Shown one piece after another: positions 17,957 to 31,793 of a stretch of DNA of 50,977 nucleotides. Origin of the DNA: Rhodocyclaceae bacterium (lineage in GTDB: Bacteria; Pseudomonadota; Gammaproteobacteria; Burkholderiales; Rhodocyclaceae); assembly GCA_025353195.1 (NCBI GenBank), contig JANXRC010000002.1, positions 1 to 50,977 on the forward strand, written 5' to 3'. Below the pieces are notes generated by a model. The model did not search any database and was not told the origin of the DNA. It worked only from the letters and a program-made list of their open reading frames with translations. The position numbers and the translations under genes are program-made. Within the stretch, counting starts at the first letter, position 1. Each line of letters begins with the position of its first letter.

Positions 17957-20900
17957 CATGCTTCTCCTCGTGGTGGCGGGCATGCCCGGGGAAGAAGCGT
18001 CGCACCACCACGAAAAATACCGGGACCAGGAAGACTGCCAGCGCGGTGGCGGTGAACATGCCGCCGATCACTCCGGTGCCGAGGGCATGGCGGCTGTTGG
18101 CGCCGGCGCCGGTGGACACGGCCAGCGGCAGCACGCCGAACATGAAAGCGATCGAGGTCATCAGGATCGGCCGGAAGCGCAGGCGGCAGGCTTCGAGCGT
18201 GGCTTCGATCAGGTCCTTGCCCTGCTCCTGCAAGTCGCGAGCGAACTCGATGATCAGAATCGCGTTCTTCGCCGATAGACCGATGATGGCGATCAGGCCC
18301 ACCTTGAAATAGACGTCGTTGGGCAGGCCGCGCACGGTGACGGCCAGCACGGCGCCAAAGATGCCCAACGGCACCACCAGCATGACCGCGAAGGGAATCG
18401 ACCAACTTTCGTACAGCGCGGCGAGGCAGAGGAAGACCACGATCAGCGAGACGGCGAAGAGGAAGGGCGCCTGAGTGCCGGAGAGCCGCTCCTCGGAGGA
18501 CGTACCGGACCATTCGAAGCCAACGCCGGGCGGCAACTTGCCGGCAACATCTTCCATCGCCAACAGTGCTTCGCCGGACGATCGACCGGGTGCCGGGTTG
18601 CCGGCGATCTTCATCGAGGGCAGGCCATTGTAGCGGTCGAGCTTGGGACTTCCAACGATCCATCGCGCCGTGGCGATTTCGGCCAGCGGGATCATGTCGC
18701 CGCGGGTGTTCTTGACCGGCAGCCGCAGGAGATCCTCCGGCGTGCGGCGGGTCTCCGCCTCGGCCTGCATCTGCACACGCAGGATGCGCCCCTCACGCAC
18801 GAAGTCGTTGATGTAGGCAGTACCCAAAGTCGATTGCAGCGTGTCATTGAGGTCGCTCAGGTCGATGCCGAGGGCACGCGCCTTGACCCGGTCCACGTTG
18901 AGCAGAACTTGTGGGCCGGCTTCCTGGCCTTCCGGACGGACACCGGCCAGCGCCGGGTTCTGGCTGGCCAGGCCAAGCATCATGTTGCGCGCTTCAAGCA
19001 GCTTTTCGCGCCCCAGACCAGCGCGATCCTGCAGTCGGAAATCGAAACCGCCGACGGCTGCCAGTTCGGGAATCGGCGGCACGTTGATGGCGAAGATCAT
19101 TGCCTGCTTGATGCGAAAGAAGGTCATGTTGGCGCGCTGCACGACCGACTCCGCATCATTTTCCTTGTTCGGCCGCTCGTCCCAACTCTTGAGCCGAACG
19201 AAGGTAATGGCGGCATTCTGACCGCGACCGAAAAAGGAGAAGCCGAGGACGCCGATCACGTGGGCGACTTCCTTCTGTGCCAGGTAGTGCTGCTCGACGG
19301 TCTTGAGTACCTCGAGACTCCGCTCCGTTGTCGCACCCGGCGGCAGCTGGATGATGCTGAGGAAGTAACCCTGGTCTTCGCTGGGCAGGAAGCTTCCCGG
19401 CAGCTTGGTGAACAACCAGCCGGTGGCGGACAGAATGACGGCATAGACAATGAGCCAGCGCCCCGGCTTGCCCAGCAGGCGCCGCGTGGTGTTGATGTAG
19501 CGACGAACGGTGGTGGCGAAGAAGCGGTTGAACCAGCCGAAGAAGCCGGTCGAAGGCAACACGTCGTCGCCGCCTGGCTCATGCTTGAGCAGCGTCGCGC
19601 ACAGCGCTGGTGTCAGCGTCAGCGCCATCGTGGCCGAGAAACCCATGGTCAGGATCAGCGTCACGGCGAATTGGCGGTAGATCGCACCCACCGAGCCGCC
19701 GAAAAACAGCAGGGGCACGAACACCGCCGTCAGCACCACGGTGATGGCGATGATGGCGTTGATGATCTGACCCATGGCCTTGCGCGTTGCATCCCGCGGA
19801 CTGAGACCTTCCTCGCTCATGATGCGCTCGACGTTCTCGATCACGACAATGGCATCGTCTACCACGATTGCGATGGCCAGCACCATGGCGAACAAGGTCA
19901 ACACGTTGATCGAGTAGCCCAGCAGATAGAGGCCGATCAAGGCGCCGAACAGCGACACCGGCACCACGATCGTCGGGATGAAGGTGGCGCGCACATTCTC
20001 CAGGAACAGATACATCACCAGGATGACCAGGATCATCGCCTCGATCAATGTCTTGACCACTTCGCGGATGGAGATGTCGACAAAGGTCGAGGTGTCGTAC
20101 GGCACCATCCAGTCCACACCTTTCGGGAAGTATTTGGCGAGCTCGGTCATCTTGGCGTTGACTGCCTTGGCAGTGTCGAGCGCGTTGGCGCCCGGCGTCG
20201 TGCGCACGGCGATCGCCGCAGTAGGCTGGCCATCGACGCGGGCGACAATGTTGTAGTCCTGCGCACCGAGTTCGACGCGGGCGACATCCTTCACCCGTAC
20301 CGTGGCGCCCAGCCCGTCGCTCCTGATGATGACGTTGCCGAATTCCTCGGGCGTGGACAGGCGGCCTTGCGTGATGATGGTGGCGCTATATTCCTGGCCG
20401 GGCACGGCGGGAACCTGGCCGAGCTCGCCCGTGGCGATCTGCACGTTTTGTGCGCGCACGGCTTTGGCCAGATCGCCCGGCGTCAGACCGAAGGCTTGCA
20501 GGCGCTCCGGCTTGATCCATAACCGCATCGAATACTCGGTGCCGAACAGCAGGGCTTCGCCTACGCCCGGCGTGCGCCGGATGTTTTCCAGCACGTTGGC
20601 AGCGGCGTAGCTGCCGAGAGCAACGTTGTCCAGCGTCTTGTCCGGTGAGAACAGGGAAATGAACATCAGGTAGTTGCGCGCCGACTTGACCACGGTAATA
20701 CCGAGGCGGCGCACATCTTCCGGCAGGCGCGGTTCCGCGCGCTTGATTCGGTTCTGCGTTTCCACCGAGGCGAGGTCAAGGTTGGTACCGGACTGGAATG
20801 TCAGGGTGATGGTGCCGATGTTCTGTTCGGAAGCGGAATCCATGTAGAGCAGATTCTCGATGCCGTTCAATTCCTGTTCGATCAGCGCGACTGCGGTTTC

Positions 20901-21077
20901 CTCCACCACCTTGGCCGAAGCACCGGGGTAGTTGACTGTGATGGCCAGTGCCGGCGGCGCTACGGAAGGGTAGCTCGCTACCGGCAACTGACGCAGTGCG
21001 AGGCCGCCGCCGAGCACGATGATGATGGCGATGACCCAGGCGAAGATGGGCCGGTCAATGAAGAATTTTGGGATCAT
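17949..21077 (-). CDS. RND multidrug efflux permease, HAE1/AcrB-MexB family
   Basis: 1042 aa; MIPKFFIDRPIFAWVIAIIIVLGGGLALRQLPVASYP; VVDDAIVVIENVERIM. Confidence 0.96.
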   Translation of the reverse strand: MIPKFFIDRPIFAWVIAIIIVLGGGLALRQLPVASYPSVAPPALAITVNYPGASAKVVEETAVALIEQELNGIENLLYMDSASEQNIGTITLTFQSGTNLDLASVETQNRIKRAEPRLPEDVRRLGITVVKSARNYLMFISLFSPDKTLDNVALGSYAAANVLENIRRTPGVGEALLFGTEYSMRLWIKPERLQAFGLTPGDLAKAVRAQNVQIATGELGQVPAVPGQEYSATIITQGRLSTPEEFGNVIIRSDGLGATVRVKDVARVELGAQDYNIVARVDGQPTAAIAVRTTPGANALDTAKAVNAKMTELAKYFPKGVDWMVPYDTSTFVDISIREVVKTLIEAMILVILVMYLFLENVRATFIPTIVVPVSLFGALIGLYLLGYSINVLTLFAMVLAIAIVVDDAIVVIENVERIMSEEGLSPRDATRKAMGQIINAIIAITVVLTAVFVPLLFFGGSVGAIYRQFAVTLILTMGFSATMALTLTPALCATLLKHEPGGDDVLPSTGFFGWFNRFFATTVRRYINTTRRLLGKPGRWLIVYAVILSATGWLFTKLPGSFLPSEDQGYFLSIIQLPPGATTERSLEVLKTVEQHYLAQKEVAHVIGVLGFSFFGRGQNAAITFVRLKSWDERPNKENDAESVVQRANMTFFRIKQAMIFAINVPPIPELAAVGGFDFRLQDRAGLGREKLLEARNMMLGLASQNPALAGVRPEGQEAGPQVLLNVDRVKARALGIDLSDLNDTLQSTLGTAYINDFVREGRILRVQMQAEAETRRTPEDLLRLPVKNTRGDMIPLAEIATARWIVGSPKLDRYNGLPSMKIAGNPAPGRSSGEALLAMEDVAGKLPPGVGFEWSGTSSEERLSGTQAPFLFAVSLIVVFLCLAALYESWSIPFAVMLVVPLGIFGAVLAVTVRGLPNDVYFKVGLIAIIGLSAKNAILIIEFARDLQEQGKDLIEATLEACRLRFRPILMTSIAFMFGVLPLAVSTGAGANSRHALGTGVIGGMFTATALAVFLVPVFFVVVRRFFPGHARHHEEKHDE

Positions 21078-21080
21078 GAC

Positions 21081-22232
21081 TTACTTCTTTGCTTCGTCAG
21101 GCTTGGCGCTGGGGGCCACCGCCGGTGCGGCTGGGGGTTCTGCCAGCAACGGTGCGCCCGAAGTCCAGGGCATCGGCTTCACCACCGCTCCCGGTCTGGC
21201 CTTCTGCAAACCATTGACGATCACCTGCTCACCACCTTTCAGCCCATCGTCAACAATGAAGTCGCCGCCGGACATGGTGCTGGTCTTGATCGGCCGCGGC
21301 ACAACCTTGCCCTCGGCGTCGACCGTCATAACGAACTGGCCCTGGGCACCACCCTGAACGGCGCGTTGCGGGACGCGGATCGCGGCATCCAGTTGCGTCT
21401 GCGGAAAACGCACGCGGACAAAGGTGCCGGGGAGCAGGTCGCGGCGCGGATTGGGGAACTCGGCGCGCAAGACAACGGCACCGCTGCTCGGATCGACGGC
21501 CAGATCAGCGAACTGGAGGCGGCCCTTCTCCGGATAAACGGAACCATCTTCCAGCACGAGTTCGACCTTGGCAGCATCAGCTTTCTTCTGCTTGCCACTC
21601 TTGACTGCCTGCTGCAGGCGCAACAGATCGGAATAGGACTGCGAAAACTCGACGCGGATCGGATCGAGTTGCTCGATGGTGACCAGATGCGTGGCCTCGC
21701 CCTTGCCGACCAGAGCACCCTCGGTGACCAGCGCACGGCCGATGCGTCCGGAAATCGGCGCTGGCGGAACGGCGTTCTCGAGGTCCAGCCTGGCTTTCGC
21801 CGCGGCTGCTTCGGCCTGCTTGACGCGCGCCTGGGCCGCGTCGAATTCCTGCTGGCTGACCGCTTTGATTTCGAGCAGCGGGGTATAGCGGGCGAAGACG
21901 GCTTTTGCCGCCGCGAGATCCGCCTCTGCCGCCGCCGCCTGTGCCTGGTAGGTACGGGCGTCGATCCGAAACAGCGGCGTGCCGGCGACGACGTCCGTGC
22001 CTTCGGCGAACAGACGCTTCTCCACAACCCCTTCGACGCGAGCCCTTACTTGGGCGGAACGAACCGCCTGCAGTCGGCCGGGCAGATCCTGACTGATGAT
22101 CGCGCTGGCGGCGGCAACAGTGATTACGTCCACTTCGGGTGGCGGCATCCCGGCTCCGGGTGGGCCACTTTTTCCACCGTCGCCGCAAGCGGTGAGGAAT
22201 GGAAGCAACAGCAGAAGGATGTTTTTTCTCAT
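21081..22232 (-). CDS. RND efflux periplasmic adaptor subunit (MexA/AcrA family)
   Basis: Lipobox LTACGDGG; GRLQAVRSAQVRARVEGVVEKRLFAEGTDVVAGTPLFRID. Confidence 0.94.
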   Translation of the reverse strand: MRKNILLLLLPFLTACGDGGKSGPPGAGMPPPEVDVITVAAASAIISQDLPGRLQAVRSAQVRARVEGVVEKRLFAEGTDVVAGTPLFRIDARTYQAQAAAAEADLAAAKAVFARYTPLLEIKAVSQQEFDAAQARVKQAEAAAAKARLDLENAVPPAPISGRIGRALVTEGALVGKGEATHLVTIEQLDPIRVEFSQSYSDLLRLQQAVKSGKQKKADAAKVELVLEDGSVYPEKGRLQFADLAVDPSSGAVVLRAEFPNPRRDLLPGTFVRVRFPQTQLDAAIRVPQRAVQGGAQGQFVMTVDAEGKVVPRPIKTSTMSGGDFIVDDGLKGGEQVIVNGLQKARPGAVVKPMPWTSGAPLLAEPPAAPAVAPSAKPDEAKK

Positions 22233-22867
22233 GGGACGCTCCGTTGGGGGGCGGGATTGGAATGGGAAATTTCGGACGCAAAGGCGCGCAGGTAACAGTC
22301 AACCAATTGTGCGACGCGGGCAGGATCAGGCTCCGGCGGCGATTCGCCGGACAGCAGGAAGTGGCTGCGTTCGGCCCCAACCAGCATTGACAACAAGGTG
22401 GTGGTGGCGAATTCGGAATCCGCCGGACGCAGCTCGCCGCGGTCCATGGCTTCCTGCAGGACGCCACGCAGGCGGGCGGCGGTCTGGGCGGGGCCGGTGC
22501 GATAGAAGGTGGCGGCAAGTTCGGGAAAGCGCTTCGACTCGGCAACCAGGGCTCTGTAAAAACCCAGCCCTTCGCTACTCAGCGCCTTGGCGCGGAAGGC
22601 AATGCCGAAGCGGAGCAAGCGCTCACGCAAGCCTTCTGCCTTGCCATCCAGCGTGACCAGCAAGGCGGCTGTGGCTTGCTTGATGACTTCGCCAAACAAG
22701 TCGGCCTTTGATGGAAAGTGGTTGTAGAGGGTTTGCCGCGCGACGTTGGCGCGCACCGCAACGCGCTCGATACTGGCGCGGTAGCCTTCTTCAATGAAGA
22801 CCTCGGTCGCAGCCTGAATCAAGCGCGAGTGGCAATCGGACGGGTCGTGATCGGCGAGCAGAACCAC
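22229..22867 (-). CDS. TetR family transcriptional regulator
   Basis: AATEVFIEEGYRASIERVAVRANVARQTLYNHFPSKADLFGEV HTH; overlaps adaptor start by 4 nt. Confidence 0.93.
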   Translation of the reverse strand: MVLLADHDPSDCHSRLIQAATEVFIEEGYRASIERVAVRANVARQTLYNHFPSKADLFGEVIKQATAALLVTLDGKAEGLRERLLRFGIAFRAKALSSEGLGFYRALVAESKRFPELAATFYRTGPAQTAARLRGVLQEAMDRGELRPADSEFATTTLLSMLVGAERSHFLLSGESPPEPDPARVAQLVDCYLRAFASEISHSNPAPQRSVP

Positions 22868-22880
22868 AGAAAGAAAAGGA

Positions 22881-22903
22881 TTAGACTGGACAGTCTAGTC
22901 TAA
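22881..22903. promoter_or_regulatory. nested palindromic operator, probable TetR autoregulatory site
   Basis: TTAGACTGGACAGTCTAGTCTAA: outer TTAGACT/AGTCTAA and inner AGACTG-GA-CAGTCT; 13 nt upstream of the tetR ATG. Confidence 0.65.
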
Positions 22904-22978
22904 CTGCAATTCGAGGTCATGCCAAGCGCGAAGCGGCGGGAAGTTGTGGCATTGAATACCAACGCCCGCTGCACAAAC

Positions 22979-23005
22979 AAAAAGGCAGCCGAAGCTGCCT
23001 TTTTT
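22979..23005 (-). terminator. intrinsic terminator downstream of atpC (possibly bidirectional)
   Basis: AAAAAGGCAGC-CGAA-GCTGCCTTTTT on +; T-tract on either strand. Confidence 0.85.
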
Positions 23006-23019
23006 GATTCTACCGGCGC

Positions 23020-23442
23020 TTAGTGTCTCAGCTTGCGCAAACGATCGATGGCGGCAAGCTGGGCAATGGCTTCGGCCAGTTCGGCCTGGGCGCGGGCATA
23101 GTCCATCGCCGAGCCGCGATTGACCATCGCTTCCTCGGCCATCTTCTTCGCTTCCATCGCTTTGGCCTGATCAAGGTCCGCACCGCGAATCGCGGTATCC
23201 GCCAGCACGGTCACCAGACCCGGTTGCACCTCGAGCAGACCGCCGGCGACAAAAATCAGCTCTTCCTTGTCGCCTGGCATCTTGATGCGAACCGCACCCG
23301 GCTTGATGCGGGTCATCAGCGGCATATGGCCAGGCAGAATGCCCAACTCGCCAGCCTCGCCCGGCAGGACGACGAATTCCGCCAAGCCGGAAAAAATCAA
23401 CTCCTCGGCGCTAACGACGTCCACATGAATAGTCATGGCCAT
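23020..23442 (-). CDS. atpC: F0F1 ATP synthase subunit epsilon
   Basis: [38 protein letters not shown]. Confidence 0.97.
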   Translation of the reverse strand: MAMTIHVDVVSAEELIFSGLAEFVVLPGEAGELGILPGHMPLMTRIKPGAVRIKMPGDKEELIFVAGGLLEVQPGLVTVLADTAIRGADLDQAKAMEAKKMAEEAMVNRGSAMDYARAQAELAEAIAQLAAIDRLRKLRH

Positions 23443-23523
23443 TAATTACCTCTTTTGTAATCGCGGATCGAAAGCCGTGAGTCGCGCGATCTCTCGCCTG
23501 TCGACTCGCGACTGTCCACTCGC

Positions 23524-24984
<1,461 letters not shown>

Positions 24985-25866
24985 TCATCCCGCAATGGCC
25001 GCTGCGCCACCAACGATCTCGGAGATCTCCTTGGTAATCGCTGCCTGACGCGCCTTGTTGTACACCAGCTGCAATTCCTTGATCACGCTGCCTGCATTGT
25101 CTGTTGCCGCTTTCATCGCCACCATGCGCGCCGACTGCTCGGAGGCCATGTTCTCGGCCACGCCCTGATAAATCAGGGCCTCGACATAGCGCACCAGCAA
25201 TTCGTCAATCACGGTTTGCGCGTCGGGCTCGTAGAGGTAATCCCAGCTGCGATCCGGAGTCCCCATGCGCTCGCCTGACAGCGGCAGCAGCGGCTCGATC
25301 ACCGGCTCCTGCTTCATGGTATTGACGAAACGGGTGTAGGCGATATGCACCGCATCCAGCTCGCCGGCCTGGAAGGCATCGATCATCACCTTCATCGGGC
25401 CGATCAGCTTTTCCAGATGTGGGGTGTCACCCAGATGGGTGACCTGCGAAATTACGTTGGCACCCATGCGCTGCATGAAACCCAGGCCCTTGTTGCCGAT
25501 GCACGTCACGCGAATATCGGTGGCGCCGTTGGTCTCCCACTGGCGCATCGTATTCAGCGCCTGCCGCAGGATATTGGTGTTGAGGCCACCGCAGAGGCCC
25601 TTGTCCGTCGTCACCACAATCAGGCCGACGCGCTTGACTACCGCCACCTTGGTCCGGCTCAGGAAGGCATGGCGATACTCGGTCACATTGGCCTGGGAAA
25701 GATTCGCCGCCAGGCGACGGATCTTTTCGCTATAAGGACGGGCGGCACGCATCCGATCCTGCGCCTTGCGCATTTTGGATGCGGCGACCATCTCCATGGC
25801 CTTGGTGATCTTGCGCGTGTTCTGGACGCTCTTGATCTTGCTGCGGATCTCTTGACTGCCTGCCAT
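24985..25866 (-). CDS. atpG: F0F1 ATP synthase subunit gamma
   Basis: [36 protein letters not shown]. Confidence 0.98.
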   Translation of the reverse strand: MAGSQEIRSKIKSVQNTRKITKAMEMVAASKMRKAQDRMRAARPYSEKIRRLAANLSQANVTEYRHAFLSRTKVAVVKRVGLIVVTTDKGLCGGLNTNILRQALNTMRQWETNGATDIRVTCIGNKGLGFMQRMGANVISQVTHLGDTPHLEKLIGPMKVMIDAFQAGELDAVHIAYTRFVNTMKQEPVIEPLLPLSGERMGTPDRSWDYLYEPDAQTVIDELLVRYVEALIYQGVAENMASEQSARMVAMKAATDNAGSVIKELQLVYNKARQAAITKEISEIVGGAAAIAG

Positions 25867-25892
25867 GATCGCTCCCCGTCAGCGGTTCGTGA

Positions 25893-27431
25893 TCAGGACC
25901 AGGACTTCTTGAACTCGGTCACCGCGGCCTTGAGTTGGGCCTCGGCATCCTTGTCCAGATCCTTGGTGGTTTCGATCTTGCTCATCAGATCCGCATACTT
26001 ATGGTGCATGTACTGATGCAACTCGGCTTCGAAAGGGAGGATGCGGGTCACATCGATGTCGTCCATGAAGCCTTCGTTGGAAGCGTACAGCGTGACGGCC
26101 ATTTCGGCGACGGACAAGGGCGCGTACTGCAATTGCTTCATCAACTCGGTCACCCGGCGGCCGCGCTCGAGCTGCTTGCGGGTCGCTTCGTCCAGATCCG
26201 ACGCGAACTGGGCAAAGGCCGCCAGTTCGCGATACTGGGCAAGAGCCAAACGGACACCGCCGCCGAGCTTCTTGATGGCCTTGGTCTGAGCCGCGCCACC
26301 GACGCGCGACACCGAGACGCCGGCATTCATGGCCGGCCGGATACCGGCGTTGAACAGGTCGGTTTCGAGGAAGATCTGCCCGTCAGTGATCGAAATCACG
26401 TTGGTCGGTACGAAAGCGGAGACGTCACCGGCCTGGGTCTCAATGATAGGCAACGCGGTCAGCGAGCCGGTCTTGCCCTTGACTTCGCCGTTGGTCAGCT
26501 TTTCGACCCAGGCTTCGGACACGCGAGCGGCGCGCTCAAGGAGTCGCGAGTGCAGATAGAACACGTCGCCGGGGTAGGCTTCACGACCGGGCGGACGGCG
26601 CAGCAACAGCGAGATCTGGCGATAGGCCCAGGCCTGCTTGGTCAGATCGTCATAAATGATCAGCGCATCCATGCCGCGATCGCGGAAATACTCGCCCATC
26701 GAACAGCCGGTGTAGGGTGCAATGAACTGCGTCGCCGCGGAGTCGGAGGCCGTCGCTGCCACCACGATGGTGTATTCCATCGCGCCGTGTTCGGTGAGTT
26801 TGCGCACTACGTTGGCGACGGTCGAAGCCTTCTGGCCGATCGCGACGTAGATGCAGAACATGTTCTGCCCCTTCTGGTTGATGATCGCGTCGACTGCTAC
26901 CGCCGTCTTGCCGGTCTGGCGGTCGCCAATGATCAACTCGCGCTGGCCGCGGCCGACCGGAACCATCGAGTCAACGGCCTTGAGGCCGGTCTGCACCGGT
27001 TGCGACACCGACTTGCGCCAGATCACGCCGGGCGCAACCTTTTCGATCTTGTCGCTAAGCTTGGCGTTGATCGGGCCCTTGCCGTCGATCGGCTCGCCCA
27101 GCGCATTGACAACGCGACCGAGCAGTTCGGGACCGACCGGCACTTCGAGAATGCGGCCGGTGCACTTGACCGTGTCGCCTTCGGTAATGTGCTCATAGTC
27201 ACCGAGTACCACGGCGCCAACAGAGTCGCGCTCCAGGTTCAAGGCAAGGCCAAAGGTGTTGCCGGGAAACTCCAGCATTTCGCCCTGCATCACGTCGGTC
27301 AGACCATGAATGCGGCAGATGCCGTCAGTGACCGATACCACGGTGCCCTCGTTGCGGGCGGTGGCAGCCAGCTGCATGTTTTGGATCCGGCTCTTGATCA
27401 GGTCGCTGATTTCGGATGGATTGAGATTCAT
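25893..27431 (-). CDS. atpA: F0F1 ATP synthase subunit alpha
   Basis: [39 protein letters not shown]. Confidence 0.99.
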   Translation of the reverse strand: MNLNPSEISDLIKSRIQNMQLAATARNEGTVVSVTDGICRIHGLTDVMQGEMLEFPGNTFGLALNLERDSVGAVVLGDYEHITEGDTVKCTGRILEVPVGPELLGRVVNALGEPIDGKGPINAKLSDKIEKVAPGVIWRKSVSQPVQTGLKAVDSMVPVGRGQRELIIGDRQTGKTAVAVDAIINQKGQNMFCIYVAIGQKASTVANVVRKLTEHGAMEYTIVVAATASDSAATQFIAPYTGCSMGEYFRDRGMDALIIYDDLTKQAWAYRQISLLLRRPPGREAYPGDVFYLHSRLLERAARVSEAWVEKLTNGEVKGKTGSLTALPIIETQAGDVSAFVPTNVISITDGQIFLETDLFNAGIRPAMNAGVSVSRVGGAAQTKAIKKLGGGVRLALAQYRELAAFAQFASDLDEATRKQLERGRRVTELMKQLQYAPLSVAEMAVTLYASNEGFMDDIDVTRILPFEAELHQYMHHKYADLMSKIETTKDLDKDAEAQLKAAVTEFKKSWS

Positions 27432-27441
27432 GGAATTGCTC

Positions 27442-27990
27442 CTAGTTCTTTAGCGCGGTGGCCATCGCGGCAAGCTTGCCGCGGACCGAGGCGTCAATCA
27501 CTTCATCGCCGACGGCAATGCGCACGCCACCGATAAGTTCGGCATCGACCTTGACGGTCGCCTGGATCTTGCACCCGAACTTGCGTTCGAGATCGCCCAC
27601 GAGAGTTTTCAGCGTGGCTTCATCGAGGACGAAGGCCGAGGTGATCTCGGCATCCTTGACACCCTCATGACCATGCTTGAGCTCATTGAAGAGTTCGCTG
27701 ATCTCGGGAAGGACGATGAGACGGTCGTTTTCCGCCAGCACACGGACGAAGCTCTGCTGATCGGCCGACAAGCCGGACTTGTTGTCAGCGGCAGCCACAT
27801 CGAGACAGAGCTGCGCCAGTTGGGCAGGGCTCAGGCGCGGATTGCCGATGCACTCTTCCATTTCCGGACGAGCCGCCACAGCGGAAAGCCGCGAGAGCAC
27901 ATCGGACCAGGCCGCAAGCGCGTTTCCGCTCCTGGCCAGCTGGAATGCGGCCTCGGCATAGGGACGTGCAAGGGTGACGTTTTCGGCCAT
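27442..27990 (-). CDS. atpH: F0F1 ATP synthase subunit delta
   Basis: [13 protein letters not shown]...[28 protein letters not shown]. Confidence 0.97.
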   Translation of the reverse strand: MAENVTLARPYAEAAFQLARSGNALAAWSDVLSRLSAVAARPEMEECIGNPRLSPAQLAQLCLDVAAADNKSGLSADQQSFVRVLAENDRLIVLPEISELFNELKHGHEGVKDAEITSAFVLDEATLKTLVGDLERKFGCKIQATVKVDAELIGGVRIAVGDEVIDASVRGKLAAMATALKN

Positions 27991-27996
27991 GGCTGC

Positions 27997-28467
27997 CTAC
28001 AGCTCCGACTTGAGTTGCGTCAGTAGCGCGGCGTGGGCCTGGGCGTTGATCTCCTTGCGCAGGATCCGCTCGGCGCCGGCCACGGCGAGGGCGGCCACGT
28101 GCTCGCGCAAGGCCTCCTTGGCGCGCTGCGAAGCAACACCCGCCTCGGCCTCGGCAGCCTCACGGGCGGCATTGACGATGCGCGCACCTTCTGCGCGTGC
28201 GTCTTCGATCAACTGGGCCACCTGCCGCTCGGCCCCACTGCGGAACTCGGCTGCCGACTCGCGCGCCTTGCGCAATTCGTCGGAGGCTTTCTTCTCTGCG
28301 TGAGACAGGTCGGTCCTGGCCTTGTCTGCGGCCGCAAGCCCGTCAGCTATTTTGCTCGCGCGCTCATCAAGTGCCTTCATGATGGGCGGCCACACGAATT
28401 TCATCGTGAACCACGCCAAAATGAGGAACACAACCAGCTGGGCAAACAGCGTTGCGTTCAGATTCAC
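27997..28467 (-). CDS. atpF: F0F1 ATP synthase subunit B
   Basis: [36 protein letters not shown]. Confidence 0.97.
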   Translation of the reverse strand: MNLNATLFAQLVVFLILAWFTMKFVWPPIMKALDERASKIADGLAAADKARTDLSHAEKKASDELRKARESAAEFRSGAERQVAQLIEDARAEGARIVNAAREAAEAEAGVASQRAKEALREHVAALAVAGAERILRKEINAQAHAALLTQLKSEL

Positions 28468-28499
28468 GGTAATCGCTCCTTAAGCGTTAGGGAAGACGA

Positions 28500-29994
<1,495 letters not shown>

Positions 29995-30015
29995 CTATAA
30001 GACCGGGCCGCGTCC

Positions 30016-30050
30016 AAAAACCCGCGAATATAGGCCATTGATCGCGGGTT
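30016..30050 (-). terminator. inverted repeat AACCCGCGA/TCGCGGGTT followed by minus-strand T-tract; possible terminator after parB, overlapping the atp promoter
   Basis: Perfect 9-bp arms 30019-30027 and 30042-30050; A5 on + at 30016-30020 reads T5 on -. Confidence 0.5.
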
Positions 30051-30055
30051 GTCAA
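30027..30055 (-). promoter_or_regulatory. predicted sigma70 promoter of the atp operon
   Basis: Minus strand TTGACA (30055-30050) - 17 bp - TATATT (30032-30027), ~33 nt upstream of the atpI start. Confidence 0.7.
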
Positions 30056-30166
30056 ATATTCTATGCTGCGGCGCGCCATTGCCATTTGAACCCTCAAACA
30101 CGCCGACGATTGGGCTTCAAAAAGATTGCTCGGGTGACACATTTCTGACCAGAACAATTGATGCGG

Positions 30167-31015
30167 CTAGCCGAATCTAGCCAGCAGACCGTCCAATTGA
30201 TCGAGGCTGCCAAAGCGTATTGAAAGACTGCCTCCACCTTTCCGATTGGCGCTGATCTTGACCGTAGCGCCGAGGCGATCAGAGAGCTCTTCTTCCAGGC
30301 GCAGGAGGTCGCGATCCGGTTTCTTGTCGCCGCTCTTTCTTGTCGGTGGATTCAGTTGGCGCGCCACCAGGCGCTCGGTCTCTCGCACTGAAAAGCCCTT
30401 GTCCGCCACCAACGCAGCAATTCGGCCCTGCTCACTCTTGGACAGCGGCAATAGCGCCCTGGCATGGCCCATCTCGATGTCGCCGGCCATCAACATGTCT
30501 TGCGCCGGTTTCGCCAGTTGCAGCAGGCGCAGCAGGTTGGTAGCGGCCGAGCGCGAGCGGCCGACGGCATCCGCCGCTTGTTGGTGGGTCATCTTGAATT
30601 CGTCGATCAAGCGCTGAATGCCTGCCGCCTCTTCCAAAGGATTCAAATCTTCGCGCTGGATATTCTCGATCAGCGACATCGCTAGCGCGGCATCATCAGG
30701 GATGTCGCGAATCAGCACCGGCACTTCAGTCAGTCCGGCAATCTGCGCTGCGCGCCAGCGCCGCTCACCGGCGATGATTTCGTAATGTCCGCTACGCACC
30801 GGTCGCACGGAAATCGGTTGAATCAAGCCCTGGGCCTTGATTGAAGCCGCCAGATCCTCAAGCGAACCGGGATCCATGCGGGTGCGCGGCTGATACTTTC
30901 CCGGTTGCAGTGCGCCGACCGCGAGCATGTCCTGACGCTGGGCCTCGGGACTGTTGTTGGCGGCCAGAAGGGCATCAAGCCCGCGGCCAAGGCCCTTTTG
31001 TTTGGGTGGATTCAC
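30167..31015 (-). CDS. parB: chromosome partitioning protein ParB
   Basis: GLGRGLDALLAAN; YEIIAGERRWRAAQIAGL; Spo0J HTH region. Confidence 0.97.
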   Translation of the reverse strand: MNPPKQKGLGRGLDALLAANNSPEAQRQDMLAVGALQPGKYQPRTRMDPGSLEDLAASIKAQGLIQPISVRPVRSGHYEIIAGERRWRAAQIAGLTEVPVLIRDIPDDAALAMSLIENIQREDLNPLEEAAGIQRLIDEFKMTHQQAADAVGRSRSAATNLLRLLQLAKPAQDMLMAGDIEMGHARALLPLSKSEQGRIAALVADKGFSVRETERLVARQLNPPTRKSGDKKPDRDLLRLEEELSDRLGATVKISANRKGGGSLSIRFGSLDQLDGLLARFG

Positions 31016-31791
31016 GACTTGTCCTTCCAGGAATTGACACGATCAATCATTTCAACGGCGAAGGCCATGTACGCCTGCGCGCCTTTGGCCGCCTTGTCGA
31101 ACAGAACTCCGGGCACCCCGTAACTGGGTGCTTCGGCGAGACGCACGTTGCGCGGCACCAGGGTCTTGAACACCTTGTCGCCAAAATGCTGTTCCAGCTG
31201 CGCCGAAACCTGCGTGGAAAGGGTATTCCGCGGGTCGTACATGACCCGCAGCAAGCCTATGATCTTGAGCTCGCGATTCAGATTGGCATGCACTTTCTTG
31301 ATGGTGTTCACCAGGTCTGAAAGGCCTTCCAGGGCGTAGTACTCGCACTGCATCGGAATGATGACGCCATGCGCGGCGCATAAGCCGTTCAAAGTCAGCA
31401 TCGAGAGCGAGGGAGGGCAATCGATCAAGACGAAATCATAATCCGCCTCGTGCGCAGCCAACGCCGCCTTCAGGCGCATCTCGCGCAGTTCGAGATCCAC
31501 CAACTCGACTTCGGCTCCGGCCAGATCACGGTTTGCCGGCAAGACGTCGAACTTTCCCGAAGGCGACGTCACTCGCGAATCCGCAAGGCTCGCCAATTGA
31601 AGCAGTACCTGATACACCGACGACTTGAGGCTGCGCTTGTCGACCCCGCAGCCCATGGTGGCATTGCCCTGAGGATCGAGGTCTACCAGCAGTGTGCGCT
31701 GGCCGCTGGCGGTAAGTGCGGCGGCCAGATTCACGGCCGTAGTGGTTTTACCGACCCCGCCCTTTTGATTGGCTATTGCAAATATATGCAT
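31012..31791 (-). CDS. parA: chromosome partitioning ATPase ParA (Soj)
   Basis: MHIFAIANQKGGVGKTTTAVNLAAAL; DCPPSLSMLTLNGL. Confidence 0.97.
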   Translation of the reverse strand: MHIFAIANQKGGVGKTTTAVNLAAALTASGQRTLLVDLDPQGNATMGCGVDKRSLKSSVYQVLLQLASLADSRVTSPSGKFDVLPANRDLAGAEVELVDLELREMRLKAALAAHEADYDFVLIDCPPSLSMLTLNGLCAAHGVIIPMQCEYYALEGLSDLVNTIKKVHANLNRELKIIGLLRVMYDPRNTLSTQVSAQLEQHFGDKVFKTLVPRNVRLAEAPSYGVPGVLFDKAAKGAQAYMAFAVEMIDRVNSWKDKS

Positions 31792-31793
31792 CG

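Noticed and set aside
18834-20522. 562-aa plus-strand ORF
   Set aside because: Antisense to the RND permease; biased composition (H/Q/D/R), no domain.
25935-27536. 533-aa plus-strand ORF
   Set aside because: Antisense to atpA; shadow ORF.
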